Below the pieces are notes generated by a model. That model did no database searches. It was not told where the DNA came from and worked only from the letters and a program-made list of their open reading frames with translations. From contig NC_044917.1 of the NCBI RefSeq assembly GCF_003576645.1, forward strand, positions 21,410,791-21,474,790: a stretch of DNA of 64,000 nt. The letters run 5' to 3'. Below, one piece after another: positions 10,330 through 21,389 of this stretch. Source of the stretch: Ipomoea triloba (lineage: Eukaryota > Streptophyta > Magnoliopsida > Solanales > Convolvulaceae). Made by a program: the position numbers and the translations under genes. How positions within the stretch are numbered: position 1 is the stretch's first letter; the number at the start of each line of letters is the position of its first letter.

Positions 10330-12027
10330 CTAAAAGAGTGTTTGGTTAATGGAATAATGGTTATGAGTAATTTTTGGATTGGGTGAGTTGGGCAGTGTGA
10401 AAGGGTTGATCTTTGATGTGGGAGTTTTGAAAATTTTCTGCCATGATTAACAGATACTTGTATACTTGTACAACTGTTCATGAACAATTCTTTACTATGA
10501 ATGGTTTCTAGTAGTTAACTAGTTATGTAGAATTTGAGGTTGTTTACTTGCTTTTTTGTTGGCACTCCATCTTTTGTTTTAATTAAACATTGAGTTATTG
10601 GTAATTGGTATTTTTGGAGTCTGGATACTGATATGACAATTAATTGTTGAATTTATTTGAATACTTTGTGTATTGTTGGTTTTTTCTGCGGTTATATATT
10701 TACCTTCAGTCGGTTTCGGTCTGTTATGGATGTCAAAAATTTAAGTTTGTTTTTCGGTTATTCGGTCGGTGACACATAACCGACCGACCGTTTGCTCACC
10801 CCTAATTTTGTGTGTGTGCGTTTTTTTTTTCTGTAATTTTTTTTGTTGATTTGATACTAATCTTAGACTACCTACGGCTACCTTTTCATCACAATGCATG
10901 CAGTTAAATAGTTTGTCACTTTGTACATAAACATTTTTAAATAGTGGCTACATCCTATATACCAATTATTTTTGTCGTCAAGATTGATGCTGATTTTGTC
11001 TTTAATCCAAGTAGGTTGATTGTAGAAAATGAAATGAATTGTAAATTTATATTAGTTCTAATATATTTAAATAATGTACAATAAGTATTTTCCATACAAG
11101 ATTAATGAACGCTACAACAGTAGCTATTTTTGAAATTTCTTCTTTTTCTGAATTTAAAAGATTGATTCTAGCAATTCTGTAGTCTCAACATTTTTTCAAT
11201 GCATCATGTCACAATGTTCTATTTCCCTACATTGACATTTTTAATAATAAATTTTAAATCAATTTATTGGGTTATTTAAATATCTTCTTTGTCAACAAAT
11301 CCTCTCTAAGTAGTTAATATGATTGGTTTCAAACTATTTTTTTTAAAAAAAATTTCCATGTTATTAACATAATACTTGGTAAATAAATATATAGCATTAT
11401 TTTGTAGTATAACTTTGATGAGTTAATTCCATTTTTGGTCTTAGATTTATAGGTGACAATTCACTTTTAGTCTTTTTTTATTAAAACATCCTCATTTGGT
11501 CCTAGTATTATTGTGGCATGATCATTTTTAGTCATCCATCAACAAAATCGTTAAATACAAAGACATTTCAATCTTTTTTATACAAAGTTGTTGAACCGCT
11601 ATATTTTTATGTTTATTTTTTAAAAAAACATCCATAATTGAAGACCGAAATGTCATTGTATTTAACGATATTTAAACTGTTTTGTTGATAAATGACCAAA
11701 AATAGTCATGTCACAATAATACTAGGACCAAAAGTGGATGTTCTAATAAAAAATGACTAAAAGTGGACTGCCGCCTATAAATCTAGGACCAAAAATGAAA
11801 TTAACTCTAACTTTGATACTTAATTACAAGGTAGTGTAAAAAGAAAACAATAAAAAATGTAGTGAATATAATTAATTAATAAATTTGAAGGAAAGGAATC
11901 TTTGCATTGTATAAAATATAGAGAATATAACTAATGAAATTATATCTCTTTTTAAATCTTTTGATAATGAATACACAACCAAAAATAATAATCATTCCAT
12001 TACCATGAACCAAACACACTCTTAGTT
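10330..12027. mobile_element. 1.7-kb TIR element carrying a nested MITE
   Basis: The left end AAGAGTGTTTGGTTAATGG and, inverted, the right end AAGAGTGTGTTTGGTTCATGG (near 12027) form terminal inverted repeats of roughly 35 bp. The ends belong to the common plant type ...GTGTTTGGTT. The interior is AT-rich with no transposase. It is host to the 11420-11807 MITE. A second copy of the right end lies at about 12110-12150. Superfamily (PIF/Harbinger or hAT) cannot be fixed because I see no clean target duplication. Confidence 0.5.
11420..11807. mobile_element. Mutator-like MITE, copy A, with target duplication
   Basis: Inverted arms of about 130 bp: left GAGTTAATTCCATTTTTGG, right CCAAAAATGAAATTAACTC. 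It is flanked by an exact 10-bp direct repeat TAACTTTGAT (11410-11419 and 11808-11817). Length 388 bp, no ORF. The 9-10-bp duplication with long arms points to a Mutator-type MITE. Same family as 37135-37504. Confidence 0.88.
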
Positions 12028-12365
12028 TCAAAAAAAAAAAAAAAATACACAACCAAACAATAATCATTCCAATTTCACCATACTACCAAACATGCAAAAT
12101 AATTTCACAAAAACTAATTACCATTACCAAGAACCAAACACACTCTTAGTTTTACCAATAAATAGTAAACATGATAAACAAAATAGGACAGATGGAATAA
12201 TTGATACAATTTTCAACAAAATAGAAAAAGAAGATTTTATGATTTTTAACCAAATATCACAAATTAAAAATATTTTTTAAAAATGTATCTTTCTCTAAAA
12301 GTATATTTTCCAAGGTTTCAAATAGCCCAAAATAGATATTTGATTGAATTGACTTCTACCAAACC

Positions 12366-12403
<38 letters not shown>

Positions 12404-12940
12404 CTCACAACAGCTAATCCTTGGCATCCACCAAAACCATATTAATTAGTAATTTGCTCCCCTAATCAGATTTTAGATTCCTTTTAAATCAATAATAGAG
12501 AATATGCACTTTCTAAAATAATTTATGCCAAGTACAGATGTGCTTCTGAAATTGACAGCCAAACCACTATTGCTATACCAAACCAGACTTCTTCTACTCT
12601 GTTTCTGGAAGCAATTTCTCAAATAATAATAAGAATATTATAGTAAAATAAAGAAACAGAACCAATTTTCACCCAATCCCCACTGGGATTCGCCAAGATT
12701 TCATTTTCTTCCCTTCTCTTGAGCTGTCTTAGCAAATAAATCCCAACTTTTCAAGAAAAGTCTTTGACACAACTACCCAGTCTAATGACATTCCAACAAT
12801 TTCTTCTCCCCCTTTGTTAATCTCAATTCTCAGCTCTTCCTCTTTGTTCTTTTGTAGAGAAAACCTTTAAAGCTCTGATCTTTATTTCTTTCTGGAGACA
12901 ATCAGTACTGATTGCCTTTTCCCATAGTCTTGGGTTGAGA
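12028..12940 (+). promoter_or_regulatory. 5' flank of the GT47 gene
   Basis: AT-rich spacer with a run of 33 A (12367-12399), then CT-rich sequence just before the ATG at 12941, typical of a plant 5'UTR. No specific promoter element can be assigned with confidence. Confidence 0.4.
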
Positions 12941-15900
12941 ATGAGGAATTTCAGATTGGGATTTGTTTTGCTTCTTTGTCTTGCTCCTGCATTTGAAATT
13001 GGAGCTTTCAAGTTTCATAGTAGTCGTCATACAGAGAGAATAGAAGGTAAAGACTTCGATTTTCTTCCTTCTTTTGTTACATTTTACTTGGATATTTTGA
13101 TTATCTGGGTTTCATGAGTGTTTGGGCTTCAATTCTCTTGCTTCATTTGGTGTTGTCTTGTCTAATAACTTCTAGGCCATCTGAGCATCATCATTGAAAG
13201 CTAGGGTTTTTTTTGGTGATTTGCCTTTAAGTTTGGGACCTTTTGGATTTCTTTTTATTGAGAAATATAAGTTGAGATTCACATGGTTCTTGTGATTGTG
13301 AAACTGGTTTGAGGATTGTGGTCATAGTTTCATTTTAGCTTTTTTAGGTGCTTTTGAACTGAAGCTTTATATTGATCATGTTGAGAATTCTGTTGTTATC
13401 TTTGTGATAAGTTCAAGCTTAGATGCTTCCAAGCTTATTCTGTGTTAGACATGATTGGTGTAGGCCAATGGGAGCTAGCTAGTTTCATTCTGAAATTTAT
13501 TCTGACAGTATAGGTTTTCATCCTATAGCACAAAAAATGTGATTTGTTGGGTAACCCCAAGCCAAGATGGCAAGAGATCCACATTTGTAACCACAAAGTC
13601 ATGAGTTCGAATCCTTGCTCCCTTAGTTTGAGCCGGTCAGTTATAAGAAACCTAGGCTGGTTTACTTCTTTACAATCCTTTGCTGGCTAGAGTCACAAGG
13701 CGGGGGTTTACCTACACCCAAAAGGGTTGTGGGGTTTCCCTCATCATCCAAAAAAAAAAAAATGATTTGAGTGCGTTCCTTCCGCAATTTTATTCCTTGT
13801 AAATCCTGAGAAAATTCAAAGAGAAGTGAGTTTGATTAGCTGAAAATATGCATCAAAGGGATAGAACTGAAAGGGCTACAATTTCTTATGTGATTAGTTT
13901 GCACAAGGCCGACTCTGTGCTTCCTCATTTGATGCGGTATAAAACAGCTTGTCGGATTCAGAATTTAATGCTTAGACAATGGATTCAAATTCTCATGTCA
14001 GAGGTTGAGAATGTGGTGATCTTTTGTTTTCAGGTGATTTTGTAGGGTTTGGGCTTATTAGTGGATCTGCTCAACTGTTATGGAGTTAATCTCCAATTGG
14101 GCATCCAGAAGTACTAGGAATTAATATTAAATTCGGTACCTAGAATTAAAAGAATGAGTAGATTTTCAAAAGGTTCAATATAAATATATAATGGTGTATA
14201 ACAGTTTTGTAGATTACTCGGGGACGTACTTGCATGTCCACATTTTTCTTGCTCTGAAGTCATCGATCTATGGGCATTTAGTTGCAGTTTTATTGTGAAT
14301 TCAGGTAGTGCTGGTGATGTCTTGGAAGATAATCCAGTTGGAAGGTTAAAAGTTTTTGTGTATGAGCTTCCAAGCAAATACAACAAAAAAATTCTCCAGA
14401 AGGATCAAAGATGCCTTAACCATATGTTTGCTGCCGAGATCTACATGCACCGGTTCCTTTTATCTAGCCCCGTCCGAACCCTTAATCCCGAGGAAGCTGA
14501 CTGGTTTTACACTCCAGTGTACACTACCTGTGACCTGACGCCAAATGGACTTCCTTTACCCTTCAAGTCGCCTCGTATGATGAGGAGTGCAATACAACTT
14601 ATTGCTTCTAACTGGCCTTACTGGAATAGGACAGAGGGGGCGGATCACTTCTTCATTGTGCCACATGATTTTGGTGCTTGTTTTCATTATCAAGTAAGAA
14701 ACCTCTCTCTCTATTTCTCCACTGCCCTCTTCGGTCTTCACAACCCGAAAAAATTTTGAAAATTAAGCCAAGAGAAATTCTCTGATCTAGATAGGTTATT
14801 TGCTATAATTGATCTTGTTATATTACTCTCAAATTTTAACCTTTACTAGATGATCAAAATTCATTTGTTTTTGGGGTGACGAGGGAAACCCGCAGCCAGT
14901 ACCCAAGGGTGTGCACTGGGTAAATCCCGCCTTGTGATCTTAGCCGACAAAAAACCACAAGAAAGTAAACCAACCTAGGTTGCCCATAGCTGACCGGCTC
15001 ATACCAAGAAGGCTGGGATTCGAACTCGTGACAATATCAAAATTCATTTGTTGTTGCCACATCATGTTGTTCTGGTTGCAGGAGGAAAAAGCTATTGAAA
15101 GAGGGATTCTTCGACTACTCCAGCGAGCTACCTTGGTTCAAACTTTTGGACAGCGTAATCATGTCTGCTTGAAGGACGGTTCCATCACTATTCCCCCGTA
15201 TGCTCCGCCACAGAAAATGCAAACCCATTTGATCCCTCCAGAAACTCCACGATCCATTTTTGTTTACTTTCGAGGTCTGTTCTATGATGTTGGTAATGAT
15301 CCAGAAGGTGGTTATTATGCAAGGTATTTGTCTCACCATACCTATAACCTATTTGGTAATGGATTATTAAGAGTTTTAACTTTTCCATTGCATTTAATTA
15401 CCTTCATGGAAACACAAATGAATTTTTGTAATAATCTTCAAAGATGGGGTAAATAGACACCAACATAAAGCTAGGTTTTAGTTTTGCCTAGTTACCAAAC
15501 ACATCAGAGCTCGTTATCTAACATGTCATGTTATTACTTTCCAGAGGTGCCCGGGCTGCGGTGTGGGAGAACTTTAAGGATAATCCTCTGTTCGACATTT
15601 CTACTGAGCATCCAACTACCTACTACGAGGACATGCAGCGAGCTATCTTCTGTTTGTGCCCACTTGGATGGGCCCCGTGGAGTCCAAGATTGGTTGAAGC
15701 AGTAATATTCGGGTGCATCCCGGTTATCATAGCAGACGACATTGTGTTGCCTTTTGCTGATGCAATCCCATGGGAAGATATTGGAGTATTTGTAGCGGAG
15801 AAGGATGTCCCCAACTTGGATACGATTCTCACTTCCATTCGACCCGAAGAAATACTGAGGAAGCAGAGATTGCTTGCCAACCCTTCAATGAAGCAGGCAA

Positions 15901-16058
15901 TGTTGTTCCCACAACCCGCTCAATCAGGGGACGCTTTCCATCAAATTTTGAATGGACTTGCTCGGAAGTTGCCTCACGACAGGAGCGTCTACTTGAAGCC
16001 TGGCGAGAAGGTCTTGAACTGGACCGCCGGCCCTGTAGGTGATCTGAAGCCTTGGTAG
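12941..16058 (+). CDS. IRX10L: Beta-1,4-xylosyltransferase IRX10/IRX10L-like (GT47 exostosin family)
   Basis: Golgi type-II membrane glycosyltransferase that extends the xylan backbone from UDP-xylose. Four exons: 12941-13046, 14305-14693, 15082-15323, 15545-16058 (TAG), all GT-AG with matching phases, giving 416 residues (Arabidopsis IRX10 about 412). The start MRNFRLGFVLLLCLAP gives an N-terminal hydrophobic anchor; the ATG at 12941 is the first in frame after the CT-rich leader. The exostosin core is complete: VFVYELPSKYNKK, HMFAAEIYMHRFLLSS, EADWFYTP, HFFIVPHDFGACFHYQ, FVYFRGLFYDVGNDPEGGYY, CLCPLGWAPWSPRLVEAV and FGCIPVIIADDIVLPF, ending LNWTAGPVGDLKPW. No frameshift. Introns 1 and 2 each hold a SINE of the same family. 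IRX10 and IRX10L are too alike for me to choose with certainty. Confidence 0.96.
13547..13762 (+). mobile_element. tRNA-derived SINE in GT47 intron 1
   Basis: 216 bp, with an internal B-box-like GAGTTCGAATCC (about 13604-13615), a body ending in GGGGTTTCCCTCATCATCC and a poly-A tail (about 13750-13762). It is flanked by a short direct repeat TGATTTG (13540-13546 and 13763-13769). Sense orientation relative to the gene. Homologous to the SINE at 14870-15035. Confidence 0.85.
14870..15035 (-). mobile_element. tRNA-derived SINE in GT47 intron 2
   Basis: Antisense copy of the intron-1 SINE. On the minus strand it shows a B-box GAGTTCGAATCCC, then ACAAGGCGGG and GGGTTTCCCTCGTCACCCC. A perfect 17-bp target duplication ATCAAAATTCATTTGTT brackets it (14853-14869 and 15036-15052), so the insertion is certain. 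The 5' head is shorter than in the other copy. Confidence 0.92.
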
Positions 16059-16728
16059 AGCCCCTATTCCTTACTGATGCATTAGATGGACCATTGTGAG
16101 TAGAAGTGTAAATTCCAGTATTACAATTGTGGAGGAGACAGTATTTGTTTTTACAGCAGTAGTTTTGCAGTAGTTATAAAAGGTTTTCATGATAGAATGA
16201 ATATTTGCTGTTAGTTATTAAAACTGCTCATTGTAGAGTGAGTATTTGTTGGCCTCCGTGTGATTGAATTGAAGCCCCTCCTAGAGGTCTAAAAGCTCGC
16301 TCGCTGTTGATAATACTCAGCTTTTATAACGGACAACATTGACGTGGTTTTTTAGTTTCTTCCTTAATACTGTGATAAAAATTGTTCATTGTAGAGTGTT
16401 ATAGTAGAATGGCATAACATTGGAGAGGTTAAAATTAAAAGGTTAAAGATTTTTTTTTACCAATTATATATATAGTATGTACCAAATAATTATTCTCATT
16501 GTTAGTAGAGTTGTATTACATGTGATCTTATTTTACTCGCAACTCTTTATTAAGACATTGGTCATTAGTCATATAAAATAAATCTTTTTTGCCATTTTTC
16601 TTTTCCTTCCACCCAATCAATGCAAACCACGTAATGTGTCTTGTTAGGAACATTTGTATGTAGATTTTAATGATACCAACAAATTAGAAATTTTAGACCC
16701 TAATTATTTTTATTTCTTAGACTTATGA

Positions 16729-16799
<71 letters not shown>

Positions 16800-17480
16800 T
16801 ATTTACTACTCGCTTGCATACTTTATAGCCAACAAACCTTGATAATTTTACAAGAACAAAATACGTGCAAACCAACAAAAAGGATTAATAAGAATTTCCG
16901 TTGTGCAAACTCAACGAGTTGTTGAACCTACCTTTTAGTTTTGCTAGAATGAAAAGTTAAAAAGTTTTCAAAATCTAACAAGTCTATTCAACACCCACCC
17001 CCAAACTTTGAGTAAACGTACTCCACAACATTATCAAGTACATTCTGATATTTACAAATGCATTTTTCTTGCGTGCACTTTATATGTTATGCAATGCACT
17101 TTGCAAAGTGCACTTGTAGAGTCACAAATCAATTGTATATATCAAAAAATGCACTTGATAATATTGAGTAATACATCTGCACATTTGCACCTGAGCACCA
17201 ATTTTTCTATAATCTGTTTCCCTATACACACACACACACACATGCAAGATCAAATGAGAACAAGGTCCTCCTGTAAAAAGTGATGACTGATCTCAAGCTA
17301 TCCATTAAGGTTTATCAATGGTCAGAGGTTTTAGTTAAAAAAATGCAAGGTCAATTTTACAATTATTAAAAATTTTTAAGAACGTGATTCATTTTATAAT
17401 TATTACAAATTTGAAAGTTTAGTAATGATAAGGTCCTAACTTTTGATTTCTCAAGATCAAAGGTGTAGATATGTATACTT
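16059..17480. other. GT47 3' flank and gene-free spacer
   Basis: The first 200-300 bp are the likely 3'UTR. After that the sequence is AT-rich with a (CT)n(TA)n microsatellite (16729-16797) and a short (CA)n at 17226. No gene or clear element seen. Confidence 0.4.
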
Positions 17481-17499
17481 TTTACAGTGTGTGTGTGTG

Positions 17500-17660
17500 T
17501 CGAGGAAGGGCACGAGTTGAGTGCGCCAATGCAGGTAGTTCCGCGTCGTCAGCTTTACTGAGATGAAATGGTGAGCCGCCGTGAGGGCGGTTGGTGTCAC
17601 CGGCGGAGGAACTGCAGGGGAGACGGCGAGTGTGTTCGCTGCGGTCGGTTTGGCGGCCAT
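17500..17660 (-). pseudogene. Copia gag N-terminal fragment
   Basis: Minus-strand frame from ATG 17660: MAAKPTAANTLAVSPAV, then FISVKLTTRNYLHWRTQ, VPFLD. The SVKLxxxNYLxWRxQ motif is the start of the gag (UBN2/DUF4219-like) domain of plant Copia retrotransposons. The ORF ends in a (GT)n microsatellite after about 55 residues; zinc knuckle, protease, integrase and RT are absent. A truncated scrap. Confidence 0.75.
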
Positions 17661-17946
17661 ATTCAAGGGCGGATTTAATTTTGCGTAGTTGGATTTTCGG
17701 GAAGGAGAAACGACGAAGGCAAAAAATTAATAAAATTAAAAAAAGGAAGGAATATCCACCTTTCACTTCGGATACCAGATTAGATTAACGGGTTTGAATT
17801 TTCTCAACTGAACAAAGAGAGAGAGAAAGGGAGAGTCCTCTTAACATAGCTAACCTGAGAACTCTCTTAACATACAGGTTATTGTTACAAGACTAAGTAA
17901 TAACCAAAAATTATATAATATAAAACAATTACAAATAATATAGTTC

Positions 17947-17990
<44 letters not shown>

Positions 17991-17991
<1 letters not shown>

Positions 17992-18475
17992 CAAATTAGG
18001 TGATCTGAAAACAATTGCTTTAGCTGAAAAATAGGGTTTAATTATATCTGTAGATTTAGTCCAGATCAAATGACCAATGGTCCAAATTGGAGATATTTAT
18101 TTAAAAAAAAAAACACGGTGATATTATGGTAAATTTGTGTAAGTTAATTTTTTTTTTGTCTTACATAGTAATTTTTTCCCTTCTTCCAAAGCACAATATT
18201 GTGATTTCCAGAGCATTGTGATATTCCTTCTAGTGCACATTGCTTTGGTTAATAAGTTGACTATTTTTTGTTTGGTAATGCATTTTTGCATTTCCTTTTC
18301 CTTCTTGCAGAGCACAATGTTATGTCTTCTAAAGCACAATGTTGTGCCTTCGAAATAAATATTTTTTGCCTTAGAGTGAATATTGTTGAACTTTCCAGAG
18401 CACATTGTAGTTAGTACATATTGTTATGTCTTCTAGAACACATTATTGTGCCTTCAAGTTTTAAGATCGTAGGTG

Positions 18476-18478
<3 letters not shown>
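17991..18478 (+). repeat. Dispersed non-autonomous element, copy 2, bounded by (TA)n
   Basis: Same family as 195-640 in the other orientation: ACCAATGG, poly-T, then repeated GCACAAT/ATTGTGC motifs, ending CTTCAAGTTTTAAGATCG. Both borders are (TA)n runs (17951-17990 and 18479-18520). No ORF of note. A further scrap of the same motif lies at 19135-19200. Confidence 0.6.
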
Positions 18479-18520
<42 letters not shown>

Positions 18521-18523
<3 letters not shown>

Positions 18524-18968
18524 GTTCCTGTGTGGTTGGCCTTCTCCGGCGCGATTGTGCGGTTGCTTAGGTGCGTGATTTTCTTTCTTAAGGTGCATAG
18601 TTTTTCTTCTTAAGGGGTTCATGGTTCGTGTTCTTAAGGTGCGTCAGTGTTGAAACTTAAGGTACGCCAACCTAAAGTTTTAGGTGCATGGTTTACCTTC
18701 TTAAGGTGGGCGATTTGTATGCTTAAGGTGCGCCAGTCTTGAAACTTAAGGTGCGTCAGTCTTGAAACTTAAGGAGCGTCATTTCAAAACTTTAGGTGCA
18801 TGATTTTTGTTTTTAAAGTGCTTCGCTTGTGTCCTTAAGGTGCGTAGTTTGTGTACTGAAGGTGCACCATTTAAAAACTTAAAGAAGGAAAATCATGCAC
18901 CTTAAGAAGGATAATTACGCACCTAAGCAACTGCACAACTACACCTGAGAAAGTCAACCGCACGAGAA

Positions 18969-18972
<4 letters not shown>
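18521..18972. mobile_element. Foldback element with internal CTTAAGG repeats, in (TA)n
   Basis: The first and last roughly 80 bp are inverted repeats: the left starts TGGGTTCCTGTGTGGTTGGC, and the right, inverted, reads TGAGTTCTCGTGCGGTTGAC; both continue through TTGCTTAGGTGCGT to CTTAAGGTGCAT. The middle is a degenerate tandem of ACTTAAGGTGCGTCAGT units. Both outer edges are (TA)n microsatellite. No transposase. The layout recalls Micron-type elements of rice, which sit in (TA)n; that comparison is an inference. Confidence 0.72.
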
Positions 18973-19011
<39 letters not shown>

Positions 19012-19239
19012 AGATTTGATCTTGAATGAATCACTATTTACTAATTTTAGTTGAATATTGTGATAGTTTATGAATTGTGTAGGAGATCATGTATTATATT
19101 TAGTATTTTCAATGATTGTTGCATATTTTTGTGTCTTACAGTGCACATTTTTGCCTTCCAGTGTATATTGTTATGCCTTCCAAAGCACATTGTTGTAGAT
19201 CATTAATGGCAACTTTGTTTTTAAAAAGACGAGTTGATC

Positions 19240-19640
19240 TAAGGCTAAGATTCATCCGTGATAGTGTTAATACTCGCTTACGCTGGTCGGCTACTCTGAG
19301 TGTTGCCTTCAGTTCGGGTGGTTGGCTATCCGGCCCGACTGGCCCTACAGTCCGACCAGATCCGCTCGGTCGTGACCTTGATTGATGAACAGCAGTCCTG
19401 TCGGGGCCGCCACGTGCTCGACATGCCGGAGCCCCGGAGGTCGCCACTTTCCCTTCTTATAAATACCGCATTAATGAGGGGAGAGAGGGACTTTTGGCTG
19501 GATTCTAAACTAAGCCTTGGAGAGTGCGCGGACAGTAGGAAAGCCCATTGCCGACCCGCCGACCCCTACGAGCCCTTTTTGTATTGTAATCCGGGACCTT
19601 GATCCTTTTGATAATAAGAGATCGTATTTACCTGTTTTAG
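19240..19640 (+). mobile_element. LTR-like fragment
   Basis: An island of higher GC (19300-19600) with a TATA-like TTATAAATACC (19459), then GAGAGAGGGACTTTTGGCT and a terminator-like TTGTATTGTAATCC region. This is the usual U3-R layout of a plant LTR. The GAGAGGGACTTTTGGCT piece recurs at about 22526. No gag or pol nearby; probably a solo or broken LTR. Confidence 0.4.
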
Positions 19641-19696
19641 CTTCGTATCCCCGTATTTAACCGTATGAATTCGCATCACCGCACCTACAACCTCCA

Positions 19697-19769
<73 letters not shown>

Positions 19770-19794
19770 NNNNNNNNNNNNNNNNNNNNNNNNN
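19770..19794. other. Assembly gap (25 N)
   Basis: Run of N directly after a (TA)n tract (19700-19769). The repeat probably stopped the assembly here; the true length is unknown. Confidence 0.98.
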
Positions 19795-20908
19795 AACATA
19801 ATAAGTGTGAATGAAGGTTATACCTTCATTTATGTCCCTTTTTTCCGTTAATTTTTTTTTTGTACATTATGCTATAAAAGTTGTACTTTACAATATATTT
19901 GACAAACATACCCTACCGTATAACTTCCGTTATCTTTTCCACTATTGTTACCATGCACATGCATCCACTATAGATTTTCTTATTTTCTTCAATAATTAAT
20001 AATAATAATGTATACACATTATATATAATATATGAGTATATGTTAGTTATTTTCTAAATATAAATATAAAATATAAAAAATATTACATTATATTATATAT
20101 TACAATAATTTAAAATATTAAAATCTAACTAAATTGAAATTTTAATATAAAAATATTAATATTGGGAACATAATAAGTGTGAATGAAGGTTATACCTTCA
20201 TTTATGTCCCTTTTTTCCGTTAATTTTTTTTTTGTACATTATGCTATAAAAGTTGTACTTTACAATATATTTGACAAACATACCCTACCGTATAACTTCC
20301 GTTATCTTTTCCACTATTGTTACCATGCACATGCATCCACTATAGATTTTCTTATTTTCTTCAATAATTAATAATAATAATGTATACACATTATATATAA
20401 TATATGAGTATATGTTAGTTATTTTCTAAATATAAATATAAAATATAAAAAATATTACATTATATTATATATTACAATAATTTAAAATATTAAAATCTAA
20501 CTAAATTGAAATTTTAATATAAAAATATTAATATTGGGAACATAATAAGTGTGAATGAAGGTTATACCTTCATTTATGTCCCTTTTTTCCGTTAATTTTT
20601 TTTTTGTACATTATGCTATAAAAGTTGTACTTTACAATATATTTGACAAACATACCCTACCGTTATAACTTCCGTTATCTTTTCCACTATTGTTACCATG
20701 CACATGCATCCACTATAGATTTTCTTATTTTCTTCAATAATTAATAATAATAATGTATACACATTATATATAATATATGAGTATATGTTAGTTATTTTCT
20801 AAATATAAATATAAAATATAAAAAATATTACATTATATTATATATTACAATAATTTAAAATATTAAAATCTAACTAAATTGAAATTTTAATATAAAAATA
20901 TTAATATT

Positions 20909-20987
<79 letters not shown>

Positions 20988-21370
20988 ATAATAAGTGTGA
21001 ATGAAGGTTATACCCTTCATTTATGTCCCTTTTTTCCGTTAATTTTTTTTTTTGTACATTATGCTATAAAAGTTGTACTTTACAATATATTTGACAAACA
21101 TACCCCTACCGTTATAACTTCCGTTATCTTTTCCACTATTGTTACCATGCACATGCATCCACTATAGATTTTCTTATTTTCTTCAATAATTAATAATAAT
21201 AATGTATACACATTATATATATATATATGAGTTATATGTTAGTTATTTTCTAAAATATAAATATAAAATATATAAAAATATTTTACATTATTATTATTAT
21301 TATTTACAATAATTTAAATATCTAAAATCTAACTAAATTTGAAATTTTAATATAAAATATTAATATTGGG
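19795..21370 (+). repeat. 372-bp tandem repeat, four copies
   Basis: Units begin AACATAATAAGTGTGAATG at 19795, 20167, 20539 and 20985 and end TTAATATTGGG. Copies 1 and 2 look identical, copy 3 differs by one base, and copy 4 carries many one-base insertions and other changes. A (TA)n tract of about 73 bp (20912-20984) separates copies 3 and 4. The identical 62-codon ORFs at 19811 and 20183 are just the repeat; copies 3 and 4 break them, so I do not call a gene. Confidence 0.92.
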
Positions 21371-21389
21371 CACCTAGTATGTATGTATA

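Noticed and set aside
13590..13625. B-box GTTCGAATCC hinted at a tRNA gene (also at 15006-15020 and 25080)
   Set aside because: No cloverleaf; the first two are in SINEs with poly-A and target duplications, the third is an isolated B-box-like match in an intron.
19811..20371. Two identical 62-codon ORFs
   Set aside because: They are the same place in a 372-bp tandem repeat; the third and fourth copies break the frame.
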